Part shown: piece by piece, positions 42,620 through 50,576 of the stretch
Position numbering within the stretch: the first letter of the stretch is position 1
Layout: each line of letters begins with the position of its first letter
The notes under the pieces: model-generated
Told to the model about the DNA's origin: nothing
Databases searched by the model: none
Seen by the model: the letters and a program-made list of their open reading frames with translations, nothing else
Origin: Tenacibaculum sp. AHE14PA
GTDB lineage: Bacteria > Bacteroidota > Bacteroidia > Flavobacteriales > Flavobacteriaceae
Assembly (NCBI RefSeq): GCF_019278465.1
Contig: NZ_CP058983.1
Location: 434,001-498,000, forward strand
DNA: 64,000 nt
Direction of reading: 5' to 3'
Position numbers and translations under genes: made by a program

Positions 42620-43981
42620 TTAAATAGCGTTTATAATATCGTATTTAGTAATAATATGATGTTTACCATTTTCTAAATCGACTAATACAGCTTGATTTTC
42701 TTTTGTTATTAACTTAGAAACCTCATCTACAGAAGCTGTTAATTTTACAATAGGATACATTGCTTCCATTACTTCTTTTATAGGCGTATCTGCAATATTT
42801 TTATCCTCTATATAAGCATGTAATAAAACTGATTCATCTAAAGAACCTACAATACCTTTTGAATCACTTACCGGAATTTGTGATATTTTAAAATCACGCA
42901 TTCTTTCAATAGCATGAGAAACCAATTCTTCTGTTTGTACCGTTATTAAAGGCTTATCAATATGTGATTGTATTAAATCTTTTGCGGTAGCCACTTCTTT
43001 TTCTTCTAAGAAACCACGCTCACGCATCCAATCATCATTAAACATCTTTCCTACATACCTCGTTCCGTGATCATGAAATATAACAACCACTACATCATCT
43101 TTCTTAAAATGATCTTTTAATTGTAACATTCCTTTTATTGCCGAACCTGCTGAGTTACCAACAAAGATTCCTTCTTCTTTTGCTATTTTACGAGTATAAA
43201 CCGCAGCATCTTTATCTGTAACCTTTGTAAAGCCATCAATTACTGAAAAATCTACATTTTTTGGTAATATATCTTCTCCGATTCCTTCAGTGATATACGG
43301 ATAAATCTCATTCTCATCAAAAATACCTGTTTCATGGTACTTTTTAAATACAGAACCATAAGTATCGATACCCCAAACTTTCACATTCGGATTTTTTTCT
43401 TTTAAATACTTAGCTGTTCCAGAAATTGTTCCTCCTGTTCCTACTCCAACCACTAAATGCGTAATTTTACCTTCAGTTTGTTCCCAAATCTCTGGTCCTG
43501 TTTGCTCGTAATGTGCTAATGCGTTACTTGGATTGTCATATTGATTTACATACCAAGAATTAGGAGTTTCTGACCCTAAACGTTTAGAAACCGAATAATA
43601 CGAACGAGGATCTGTAGGTTCTACATCTGTAGGACAAACAATAACCTCAGCTCCTACTGCACGTAAAATATCCATCTTTTCTTTAGATTGCTTATCAGAA
43701 AGAACAAAAATACATTTGTAACCTTTTATAATTGCTGCTAAAGCTAACCCCATACCAGTATTTCCCGAAGTTCCTTCAATAATAGTTCCTCCTGGCTTTA
43801 AGCGTCCGTCTGCTTCTGCATCTTCAATCATCTTTAACGCCATTCTATCTTTTATAGAGTTTCCTGGGTTAAAGGTTTCTACTTTAGCTAAAACTAAAGC
43901 ATCTATTTCTTTTGTTACAGAGTTTAACTGAACTAATGGCGTGTTACCTATAGTTTCTAATATGTTTTTTGCGTATTTCAT
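42620..43981 (-). CDS. Cystathionine beta-synthase (PLP core plus CBS domain pair)
   Basis: Fold type II PLP enzyme; the family makes cystathionine from serine and homocysteine, or cysteine in some lineages. Residues 1-320 are the catalytic core with NPGNSIKDR (PLP Lys44), GTSGNTG (70-76, phosphate-binding and substrate loop) and [10 protein letters not shown]. Residues 335-453 form two CBS domains (ISQIPVSDSKGIVGS, and the final INAI), which in homologues respond to SAM or adenosine. It is 45-50% similar by eye to the 332-residue paralogue at 49462 that lacks this part. A promoter with -7 box and -33 TTG lies at 44000-44030. Confidence 0.9.
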   Translation of the reverse strand: MKYAKNILETIGNTPLVQLNSVTKEIDALVLAKVETFNPGNSIKDRMALKMIEDAEADGRLKPGGTIIEGTSGNTGMGLALAAIIKGYKCIFVLSDKQSKEKMDILRAVGAEVIVCPTDVEPTDPRSYYSVSKRLGSETPNSWYVNQYDNPSNALAHYEQTGPEIWEQTEGKITHLVVGVGTGGTISGTAKYLKEKNPNVKVWGIDTYGSVFKKYHETGIFDENEIYPYITEGIGEDILPKNVDFSVIDGFTKVTDKDAAVYTRKIAKEEGIFVGNSAGSAIKGMLQLKDHFKKDDVVVVIFHDHGTRYVGKMFNDDWMRERGFLEEKEVATAKDLIQSHIDKPLITVQTEELVSHAIERMRDFKISQIPVSDSKGIVGSLDESVLLHAYIEDKNIADTPIKEVMEAMYPIVKLTASVDEVSKLITKENQAVLVDLENGKHHIITKYDIINAI

Positions 43982-43999
43982 TTCTTAATTTTACAGTTG

Positions 44000-44030
44000 C
44001 AAAGGTAATTTCTTTTTGGGCGTTCCACAA
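44000..44030 (-). promoter_or_regulatory. Promoter of the cystathionine beta-synthase gene
   Basis: On the minus strand TACCTTTG (44000-44007) and TTG (complement of 44028-44030) are spaced by 20 bases, a good Bacteroidota match, 18 bases before the start codon. Confidence 0.65.
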
Positions 44031-44213
44031 GTGTCGTGCTTTTCATTACTCGCTTTTTTTAGTTTTGTTCTCGATACCAATTTGTTCATCCTTCACAAAT
44101 TAACTTTAACTAAAATAAAAAAGAGCTCAAACAGACCATTCAATCACTAACGCAGCATATTTGTTAAGGTTTTTGTATTAAAAAAAATTAGCTGTTATAT
44201 TTATTATTGCTAA

Positions 44214-44604
44214 AATAGTTCCCGATACTTTTTTATTCCGCTTTCCTTCATAAAAACACTCGAACTGACATCTTTTTTAAAAAATTAGTATTTGTAAGTA
44301 AAAAATATTTTGATAAGAACCTTAAATTTATACTCTTTGTTTTACTTCCTATTGTCACTTCGAGTGATTTCGATGCAAGAGAAATCTTATCGAGAAATAA
44401 TTGTTATTGAAATAGTTCTCGATACTTTTTTATTCCGCTTTGCTTCATAAAAACACTCGAACTGACATCGTGCGTTAAAAAATCAGTATTTATAAGAAAA
44501 AAATATTTTAATGAGAATTATAAGTTTTAATTCTTCTTTATTCTTTCTATTGTCACTTCGAGTGATTTCGATGCAAGAGAAATTGTATCGAGAAATAATT
44601 ATTT
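44214..44604. repeat. 198-bp tandem duplication carrying palindromic repeats (copies B, C, D)
   Basis: Two consecutive units of about 197-198 bp (44214-44410 and 44411-44604) are clearly homologous along their length. Each spans the second half of one palindromic element, an A/T-rich spacer and the first half of the next. The complete element is 44353-44467 (TGTCACTTCGAGTG ... CACTCGAACTGACA, with inner TATCGAGAA / TTCTCGATA); half elements remain at 44214-44270 and 44551-44604. Copy A of the same family is at 9933-10050. The 753-bp gap 43982-44734 otherwise holds the cbs promoter and low-complexity DNA; the reading frame at 44511-44738 is judged spurious. Confidence 0.85.
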
Positions 44605-44734
44605 ATAACTTCATAAATATGTTTAGCCCCGATTGTAGCATTTGTTTGAGCTCCTCGCAGAGAGCGAGTGCGAAAAGCGGGAAACAGCTTCTAAAAAAAT
44701 GTTTTAAAATAAATGTGTCTATTAAAAATCGTTT

Positions 44735-45970
44735 TTAAGCAAACTTAATGGATTTTGAAGGCTGTATTTTTGTGATGATGTAAGACGGAATAATAAGCAT
44801 TAAGAAACACAGTAAAAGCGTTCCTAAGCTCAATAGAATTATTGCCCAGAAGCTAATACTGACAGGTATTGTTGCTACTGAATATGTTTCGGGATCTAAG
44901 CTGATAACTTTAAAATATTTTTGAATTAATAAGATTGAAATTCCTATTAAATTTCCCCAAAACAATCCTTTTAAAATTAAATAAGAGGCATTGTATAAAA
45001 ATATTTTCTGAATACTAAAACTAGCACTTCCTAAGGCCTTTAAAACACCTACCATTTGCACTCTCTCTAATATTAAAACTAACAGCGCTGTTATCATGTT
45101 AATACCCGCTATTAAAATCATAATGCCGATAATAAACCACACATTATTATCAAAAAGTTTAATCCATTCGAAAATTAAAGGATAATTTTCGACAATCGTT
45201 GTGCTGTTTAACGTTGATCCTATCGTACTATATATTTCATTACCTTTTGCTGTTAGTTGATTAAAATCATCAATTAACACTTCAAATCCGCCTATCTGAT
45301 CATCGCTCCATCTATTAATTTGACGCACCTCTCTAATATCACCAATTAACATTGTTTTATCAAACTGCCCAAAACCTGTATTGTAAATTCCCACAATAAT
45401 TGGCTTACGCATTTTATATTTTAACCTACTTTTTTCTGCGCTAAATAAGGTTTGTATCGTGTCGTTTAATTTAAAATGCAATCGGTTTGCAATAGATTCT
45501 GAAATTAATATTTCTTTATTTCTATTTTGATTAAAGTTTGGTAATCGTCCTTGGGTTAAATATTCTTTAAAAAACGTAAAATCGTAATCAGAAGAAACAC
45601 CTTTAAAAACAATCGCTTCAAAATCGGTAGGCGTTCTAATAATACCACCAATATTACCAAAAACCTGAACGTTTTTAATACCTTCTATATTTTTAAATTC
45701 AGGGTAAAAATCTTGATTTATACTGATAGGAACTGTAGATATATCAGAATTATTAGTATCGTAATTTACAATTTGAATGTGACCTTTAAAACCGGTCATT
45801 TTATCACTTATTTTATTTTGAAAACCAGCCGCTATTGATACTGCTATTAACATAATAGCAATACCTAAAGTAATAGCAATCGTAGCAATTTTAATTATTG
45901 GCGATGAAATACTACTTTTATACTCCTTACCTGCAATGATTCGTTTGGCTATAAATAATTCGAAATTCAA
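44735..45970 (-). CDS. ABC transporter permease, LolC/LolE-like
   Basis: A 411-residue MacB/FtsX-type permease: N-terminal helix (IIKIATIAITLGIAIMLIAV, about 26-48), a large periplasmic domain (50-270), then three C-terminal helices (about 275-300, 325-345, 370-400) in the FtsX domain with the ERVQMVGVLKALGSAS loop that contacts the ATPase. FELFIAKRI at the start is typical of LolC/E in Bacteroidota. Lipoprotein release from the inner membrane is the likely job. No ATPase gene is adjacent, as is common in this phylum. Confidence 0.9.
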   Translation of the reverse strand: MNFELFIAKRIIAGKEYKSSISSPIIKIATIAITLGIAIMLIAVSIAAGFQNKISDKMTGFKGHIQIVNYDTNNSDISTVPISINQDFYPEFKNIEGIKNVQVFGNIGGIIRTPTDFEAIVFKGVSSDYDFTFFKEYLTQGRLPNFNQNRNKEILISESIANRLHFKLNDTIQTLFSAEKSRLKYKMRKPIIVGIYNTGFGQFDKTMLIGDIREVRQINRWSDDQIGGFEVLIDDFNQLTAKGNEIYSTIGSTLNSTTIVENYPLIFEWIKLFDNNVWFIIGIMILIAGINMITALLVLILERVQMVGVLKALGSASFSIQKIFLYNASYLILKGLFWGNLIGISILLIQKYFKVISLDPETYSVATIPVSISFWAIILLSLGTLLLCFLMLIIPSYIITKIQPSKSIKFA

Positions 45971-46108
45971 AAGTTCTCTTTTTTAACGGTATCAAAAGTA
46001 ATTAATTATAACTTAACTGATATTACGAAACACCTGATTTTAAATTATCTCCTCTTTTTCTTATAATAAGATTTTTAATGGTAATTTTATATTTTAATAC
46101 TCTTTTAG

Positions 46109-47398
46109 ATGAAAAACAATTTTAGTTACCTTATTTTATTTTTATTCACAGTTAGTTTTCTATTTACAGCATGTGCTAAACAGCAAAAATCAGCGAGTAC
46201 AAAAACTGAAGAAATTACTAAAATAGAGACTCCATTAAAAATTGGTGCCGACAGAATAAATTTATATCTAAATAAGTTAAAAGTTAAGAGTGTTGCTATT
46301 GTAGCCAATCAAACATCTGTTTTAACAGTATCACAAAGAGCTGAAATAGCGCCAAATGTGATGGGCAGTAAACTAGTACAGCATCATTTAGTAGATTATT
46401 TACACACGTATAACAATATTAATGTGAAAAAAGTTTTCGCCCCAGAACATGGTTTTCGCGGTAAAGCAGACGCGGGTGAAACTGTTGTGGATGGTATTGA
46501 TACTAAAACGCAATTACCTATTATCTCTTTATATGGAAAAAACAAAAAACCTTCACCAGAGCAATTAAAAAATATTGATGTGGTGGTTTTTGATATTCAA
46601 GATGTTGGTGCACGTTTTTACACTTATATATCTTCACTACATTACGTTATGGAAGCTTGTGCTGAACAAGGCGTTGAAGTTATTTTACTAGACAGACCAA
46701 ATCCGAACGGACATTATATAGACGGGCCAACATTAGAAGCGAAACATAAAAGCTTTGTGGGCATGCATCCTGTACCTGTTGTGTACGGAATGACTATTGG
46801 TGAATACGGACAAATGATTAATGGTGAAAAATGGCTGAAAGACGGAATTCAATGTGATTTAACGGTTATTCCTTTAAATAACTATACACATAATACTCAA
46901 TATAGTTTACCTATAAAACCATCACCAAATTTACCGAATGATAAAAGTATAAACCTATACCCTAGTTTGTGTTTTTTTGAGGGAACAAATGTTTCAGTTG
47001 GTCGCGGTACTGAAATGCAGTTTCAGGTTGTTGGTTCGCCGTTATTCTCTTTAAAAAATGATTTTTCGTTTACACCCAATCCAAATTTTGGAAGCAAATA
47101 TCCGAAGCATCAAAACAATGTTTGTTACGGTTATACTTTAACAGACAACGAGCGCTTAAATACAATCGATTTAAAATGGCTGCTTACTTTTTATAAAGAT
47201 TATAGTGGTTTTAAAAATGCACAAGGTTATCCTTATAAAGAATCTTTTTTTAATACTTTTTTTACCAATCTTGCAGGTACAGAAAAACTACAACAACAAA
47301 TTGAGCAAGGTTTAACTGAAGAAGAAATTAAAGCCACTTGGACTGATGATCTTGAAAGCTTTAAAATTATTAGAGAAAAATATTTAATTTACAAATAA
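46109..47398 (+). CDS. namZ: DUF1343 exo-beta-N-acetylmuramidase-like lipoprotein (NamZ type)
   Basis: A 429-residue lipoprotein (lipobox LFTAC, lipidated Cys22). The DUF1343 domain covers nearly all the mature chain: GADRINLYLNKLKVKSVAIV, VANQTSVL, VFAPEHGFRGKADAGE, DIQDVGARFYTYISSLH, LDRPNPNGHYIDGP and EGTNVSVGRGTE. Family members characterised as NamZ remove terminal MurNAc from peptidoglycan fragments during cell-wall recycling. The name is given on family grounds; activity of this protein is untested. It is transcribed alone. Confidence 0.88.
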   Translation: MKNNFSYLILFLFTVSFLFTACAKQQKSASTKTEEITKIETPLKIGADRINLYLNKLKVKSVAIVANQTSVLTVSQRAEIAPNVMGSKLVQHHLVDYLHTYNNINVKKVFAPEHGFRGKADAGETVVDGIDTKTQLPIISLYGKNKKPSPEQLKNIDVVVFDIQDVGARFYTYISSLHYVMEACAEQGVEVILLDRPNPNGHYIDGPTLEAKHKSFVGMHPVPVVYGMTIGEYGQMINGEKWLKDGIQCDLTVIPLNNYTHNTQYSLPIKPSPNLPNDKSINLYPSLCFFEGTNVSVGRGTEMQFQVVGSPLFSLKNDFSFTPNPNFGSKYPKHQNNVCYGYTLTDNERLNTIDLKWLLTFYKDYSGFKNAQGYPYKESFFNTFFTNLAGTEKLQQQIEQGLTEEEIKATWTDDLESFKIIREKYLIYK

Positions 47399-47448
47399 TT
47401 ACCTTTAAAAAAAGCTAATTCAATTTTTGATATATTTGATTTACTACT

Positions 47449-48078
47449 ATGAAAAAAACTATACTTTTAATATTATTTTTCAACACTCTTCTATCTTTTT
47501 CACAGCATTATAAATTTAATATTCTAACCAAATATAAATCTATGAATGGGTTTTATAAAGAAAAAAGTATTTATTCTAATAAAGAAAACAACTACTACTT
47601 TTTAAATATAGACAAAATTAACAATAAAATATCTGCCGAAATTTTAGATTTAAAAAGATCAAGAAAACACCGTTTTAGAGTAATTGAAAATATAAGTTCT
47701 CTTAATGAAAAATCTTATCAATTTGTTTTTTTAAAAAGTATAAAATTTAAAATACATGAACCTTTAAAAGGATATCGTCATAAATTTAGTATTATTTCAA
47801 AAGATAGTATATCAAAGGTTGTTAAAATGTCATTAGTAAATAAAAAAGGTAAGGTTATTAATAATGCAGAACTTAAAATAAAAAACTATCCTTTTAATTT
47901 ATTTCCTGTTTTTAGATATATCTGCCTTCATCCTTTTGAGTTTTCTCAAAACACATATTTTAATGGAACAGGAATAGTTGAAAGCTATACTCAATACAAT
48001 AAAAAAAATAAAGAAAATGTTCATATATATCTTGACTTTTTTGAGGAAGTAAACATGAGTATTACTGTGCCCCTATAA
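47449..48078 (+). CDS. Hypothetical secreted protein
   Basis: A 209-residue protein with a signal peptide (MKKTILLILFFNTLLSFSQ). The mature chain is basic and aromatic-rich, with alternating beta pattern (SISKVVKMSLVNKKGKVI, AELKIKNYPFNLFPVF), and contains a single Cys (YICLHPFEF). No family was recognised. It follows namZ after 50 bp on the same strand and could be co-transcribed. Confidence 0.7.
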   Translation: MKKTILLILFFNTLLSFSQHYKFNILTKYKSMNGFYKEKSIYSNKENNYYFLNIDKINNKISAEILDLKRSRKHRFRVIENISSLNEKSYQFVFLKSIKFKIHEPLKGYRHKFSIISKDSISKVVKMSLVNKKGKVINNAELKIKNYPFNLFPVFRYICLHPFEFSQNTYFNGTGIVESYTQYNKKNKENVHIYLDFFEEVNMSITVPL

Positions 48079-48147
48079 GAAAATCTATTTTTATAATTTT
48101 TAAAAAGGCTCTTCAGAACATTTAATTTAAAATTAACTGAATATGCA

Positions 48148-48825
48148 TTAAAAAACTCTAAAGAGTTTTGTTTTAATAATACCTTTTTTATTATCTAAAA
48201 CAACAGTTACTAACTCTTTTTCTGCTTTTACTTTAAAGTTAAATGGTGGTTCTAATAGATTCAATCCGCTTTGTTTTTTAAGTCGTATACCTTGCCCTGA
48301 AATAATATCTTTATTCGGAATAAAATCTCCTTCTGGTAAATGCTCTGTTAAAACAACATATTTAAAGTTACTTAACTTTTTAACAACATTTTGCACTTCA
48401 TTGTTTGATAAATGCTGTAACACTTGTCTTACAATAACACAATCGGCATATGGTAAATTGTCTACCGCAATATCTAAACACTGAAATTCTAAATTAGTTT
48501 CCTTAAACCTTTCTTTATTGTAAGTAATAAGATCTGATACAATATCTACAGCAATGTATTTTTTAGCGTATTGCATTAATTGTTTACCTATATTAAAATC
48601 ACCACAACCCAAATCACATACTGTTATTGGGTCTTTAAAAGAAGTTAAAAATGAAGTTACAGCATCTATATAAGGAATAACAATATTAGATTGATGAGAA
48701 CCATCTCCAGAGTAAAACTCGGCATTATTAGTCCCCCAAAGTTTCATTTCATAAACCTGGTCCATCGCCTTTTTAGTTGGCCAAGGGGTTTTATTCTTTT
48801 TTAATGATTTTTCTTTATTATTCAT
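48148..48825 (-). CDS. Class I SAM-dependent methyltransferase
   Basis: A 225-residue protein with the SAM-binding loop VCDLGCGDFNIGKQL, acidic YIAVDIVSDL, and ADCVIVRQVLQHLSNNEV, the order of a class I methyltransferase. The C-terminal part has GQGIRLKKQSGLNLLEPPF, a conserved feature of a small bacterial family. The start chosen is the ATG at 48823-48825; a TTG further upstream (48838) adds five residues. A -7 box at 48846-48853 supports transcription starting close by. Substrate unknown. Confidence 0.88.
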   Translation of the reverse strand: MNNKEKSLKKNKTPWPTKKAMDQVYEMKLWGTNNAEFYSGDGSHQSNIVIPYIDAVTSFLTSFKDPITVCDLGCGDFNIGKQLMQYAKKYIAVDIVSDLITYNKERFKETNLEFQCLDIAVDNLPYADCVIVRQVLQHLSNNEVQNVVKKLSNFKYVVLTEHLPEGDFIPNKDIISGQGIRLKKQSGLNLLEPPFNFKVKAEKELVTVVLDNKKGIIKTKLFRVF

Positions 48826-48845
48826 AAAATAGGTACACAATTATA

Positions 48846-48853
48846 CAAATGTA
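48846..48853 (-). promoter_or_regulatory. -7 box of the methyltransferase gene
   Basis: TACATTTG on the minus strand matches TAnnTTTG, 20 bases before the chosen ATG. Confidence 0.45.
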
Positions 48854-48942
48854 CTTCTTTAAAAAGAAGACCTATTATTTTCATTTTAGATTTTCTGCCG
48901 TTATCATAAAAATGCTTTTTTAGATGCTATTTTTTTGCAAAA

Positions 48943-48968
48943 AAAAGGATAGCCATGGCTATCCTTTT
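48943..48968 (-). terminator. Terminator after the GlcG-like gene
   Basis: A perfect 26-bp palindrome (arm AAAAGGATAGCC) just past the stop at 48988. The minus-strand side continues into T-rich sequence (rc of 48930-48942). Confidence 0.85.
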
Positions 48969-48987
48969 CTATCCTGTAATTTATTTT

Positions 48988-49386
48988 TTAAATAGCGTTT
49001 GCTCCTGCGTCTGCAACTATATGATCATTTTCTACTGAACTTCCGCTAACTCCTACTGCTCCGATAATAGTACCATCAGCATCTTTAACTAGTACACCTC
49101 CTGGAAATGTAATTAATCCGTTATTAGAGTGCTCAATATTATATAAAGGAGCTCCTGGTTGAGATAGTTCACCAATAATTCCTGTATTCATATCAAAGAA
49201 ACGAGCTGTTTTTGCTTTTTTAATAGAAATATCTAAAGATCCTAACCAAGCGCCATCCATACGTGCAAATGCTACTAAATTTGCACCTGCATCTACAACT
49301 GCAATGTTCATTTTAGTATCAATTGCTACTGATTTAGATTTTGCTGCTGCTATAATTTTTTCTGCTTGTTCTAATGTAATATTCAT
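48988..49386 (-). CDS. GlcG/HbpS-family heme-binding-like protein
   Basis: A 132-residue protein matching the GlcG/HbpS (DUF336) family: [58 protein letters not shown] and the DHIVADAG end. Characterised relatives bind heme or cofactors, or act within glycolate, propanediol and other pathways; no partner is adjacent here. There is no signal peptide. It has its own promoter box (49420-49427) and terminator. Its role in this organism is unknown. Confidence 0.9.
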   Translation of the reverse strand: MNITLEQAEKIIAAAKSKSVAIDTKMNIAVVDAGANLVAFARMDGAWLGSLDISIKKAKTARFFDMNTGIIGELSQPGAPLYNIEHSNNGLITFPGGVLVKDADGTIIGAVGVSGSSVENDHIVADAGANAI

Positions 49387-49419
49387 ATTTTTTAATTTTT
49401 AGTGTATTAGTATATACAA

Positions 49420-49427
49420 CAAAGCTA
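49420..49427 (-). promoter_or_regulatory. -7 box of the GlcG-like gene
   Basis: TAGCTTTG on the minus strand matches TAnnTTTG, 33 bases before the start codon and inside the gap after the cysteine-synthase gene. Confidence 0.45.
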
Positions 49428-49461
49428 AACTAATTTTATTGTTAATTGGTTATTGAAAATT

Positions 49462-50460
49462 CTATCCTAAAAAACCTTGCTCCATCATCCAACTATCTGA
49501 ATAAATTTTATCCATATAACGTATTCCGTGATCTGGTAAAATAACGACTACAAAACTATCTTTATCAAATAAACCTTTGGTAGCGTATTGCGCTGTTGCC
49601 TGTATTACTGCACCAGAAGTATAACCACAAAATAAACCTTCTGCTTTTACTAATTCGCGTGATTTTAAGGCTGCATTTTTATCTGATACTTTTTCATACA
49701 CATCAACCACGTCAAAATCGGTAGCTCCTGGCACTAAATTTTTACCTAGTCCTTCAATTTTATATGGTGCAATTTCATTCTCATCAAACGTTCCTGTTTC
49801 ATGGTATTTTTTTATTACAGACCCAATGGCATCAACTCCTAAAACCTGAATTTTTTTATTCTTTTCTTTTAAAAAACGTCCTGTACCAGAGATGGTTCCT
49901 CCAGTACCACTAGCCACAACTATATGAGTGACTTTACCTTCCGTTTGCTTCCAAATTTCTGGTCCTGTAGTTTTATAATGCGCTTCTATATTTAATTCAT
50001 TAAAATATTGATTGATGTAAATAGAACCTGGATTTTCTTTATGTAATTTTTTGGCTATTTCATAATAAGAACGAGCATCGTCCGCAGCAACGTTTGCCGG
50101 GCAAACATGCACCTCAGCACCCATTGTTTTTAATACATCTATTTTATTTTGAGATGATTTATCACTTACTGCCAAAATGCACTTGTATCCTTTTACCAAA
50201 GCGATCATTGCTAAACTAAACCCTGTATTACCTGAAGTGGTTTCTACAATAGTGTCGCCTGATTTAAGAATTCCTTTTTTTTCTGCATTTTCAACAATAT
50301 GCAATGCAATTCTATCTTTTGCAGACTGCCCAGGATTAAAAGCTTCTACTTTTGCGTAAAAACTACCAGGTAAATCTTTTGTTATTCTATTTAACTTAAT
50401 TAGAGGTGTTTGCCCAACCAATTCTAATATGTTATTGGCGATATGTTGATTTCTATCCAT
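49462..50460 (-). CDS. Cysteine synthase-family PLP protein without CBS domains
   Basis: A 332-residue fold type II PLP enzyme. It has NPGQSAKDR with PLP Lys48, TTSGNTG, and [17 protein letters not shown], and shares long blocks with the 453-residue protein at 42620 (for example FDENEIAPY vs FDENEIYPY and the KKYHETG stretch). It ends where that protein's CBS domains would start. Reaction: likely cysteine synthesis from O-acetylserine and sulfide, or cystathionine beta-synthase chemistry without allosteric control; which one cannot be read. A degenerate palindromic repeat lies in its leader. Confidence 0.88.
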   Translation of the reverse strand: MDRNQHIANNILELVGQTPLIKLNRITKDLPGSFYAKVEAFNPGQSAKDRIALHIVENAEKKGILKSGDTIVETTSGNTGFSLAMIALVKGYKCILAVSDKSSQNKIDVLKTMGAEVHVCPANVAADDARSYYEIAKKLHKENPGSIYINQYFNELNIEAHYKTTGPEIWKQTEGKVTHIVVASGTGGTISGTGRFLKEKNKKIQVLGVDAIGSVIKKYHETGTFDENEIAPYKIEGLGKNLVPGATDFDVVDVYEKVSDKNAALKSRELVKAEGLFCGYTSGAVIQATAQYATKGLFDKDSFVVVILPDHGIRYMDKIYSDSWMMEQGFLG

Positions 50461-50478
50461 TTTTGTCTAATAAAAAAA

Positions 50479-50547
50479 CGTCATTACAAGAATAAATGAC
50501 AAAGTAATCTTAAGTTATGAGATTGCTTCTTTACTCTTGTAATGACG
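50479..50547. repeat. Degenerate palindromic repeat (CGTCATTGCGAG-type)
   Basis: A 69-bp imperfect hairpin with outer arms CGTCATTACAAGAATAAA (50479-50496) and the reverse complement near 50530-50547, 17 of 18 positions matching, and inner arms AAGTAATCT / AGATTGCTT. The ends resemble the widespread palindromic element CGTCATTGCGAG ... GAAGCAATC ... CTCGCAATGACG, here decayed. It lies between oligopeptidase and the cysteine-synthase gene and could shape the mRNA leader of the latter. Confidence 0.7.
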
Positions 50548-50565
50548 CTTACACTCAATTGAGTG

Positions 50566-50573
50566 CAAAAATA
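50566..50573 (-). promoter_or_regulatory. Possible -7 box of the cysteine-synthase-like gene
   Basis: TATTTTTG on the minus strand matches TAnnTTTG. It lies about 105 bases before the start codon, so the leader would include the palindromic repeat. Confidence 0.4.
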
Positions 50574-50576
50574 TAA

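Noticed and set aside
44214..44604. Possible CRISPR array in the tandem repeats
   Set aside because: Period is 198 bp with only two units, spacers are homologous rather than unique, and no cas gene is near.
44511..44738. Open reading frame of 75 codons on the plus strand in the 44-kb repeat region
   Set aside because: It lies within and just after the 198-bp duplication, has no start-site signals and no recognisable domain; codon content follows the repeat.
48152..48169. Inverted repeat AAAACTCT/AGAGTTTT near the end of the methyltransferase gene
   Set aside because: It lies in the coding sequence before the stop, so it is not the gene's terminator.
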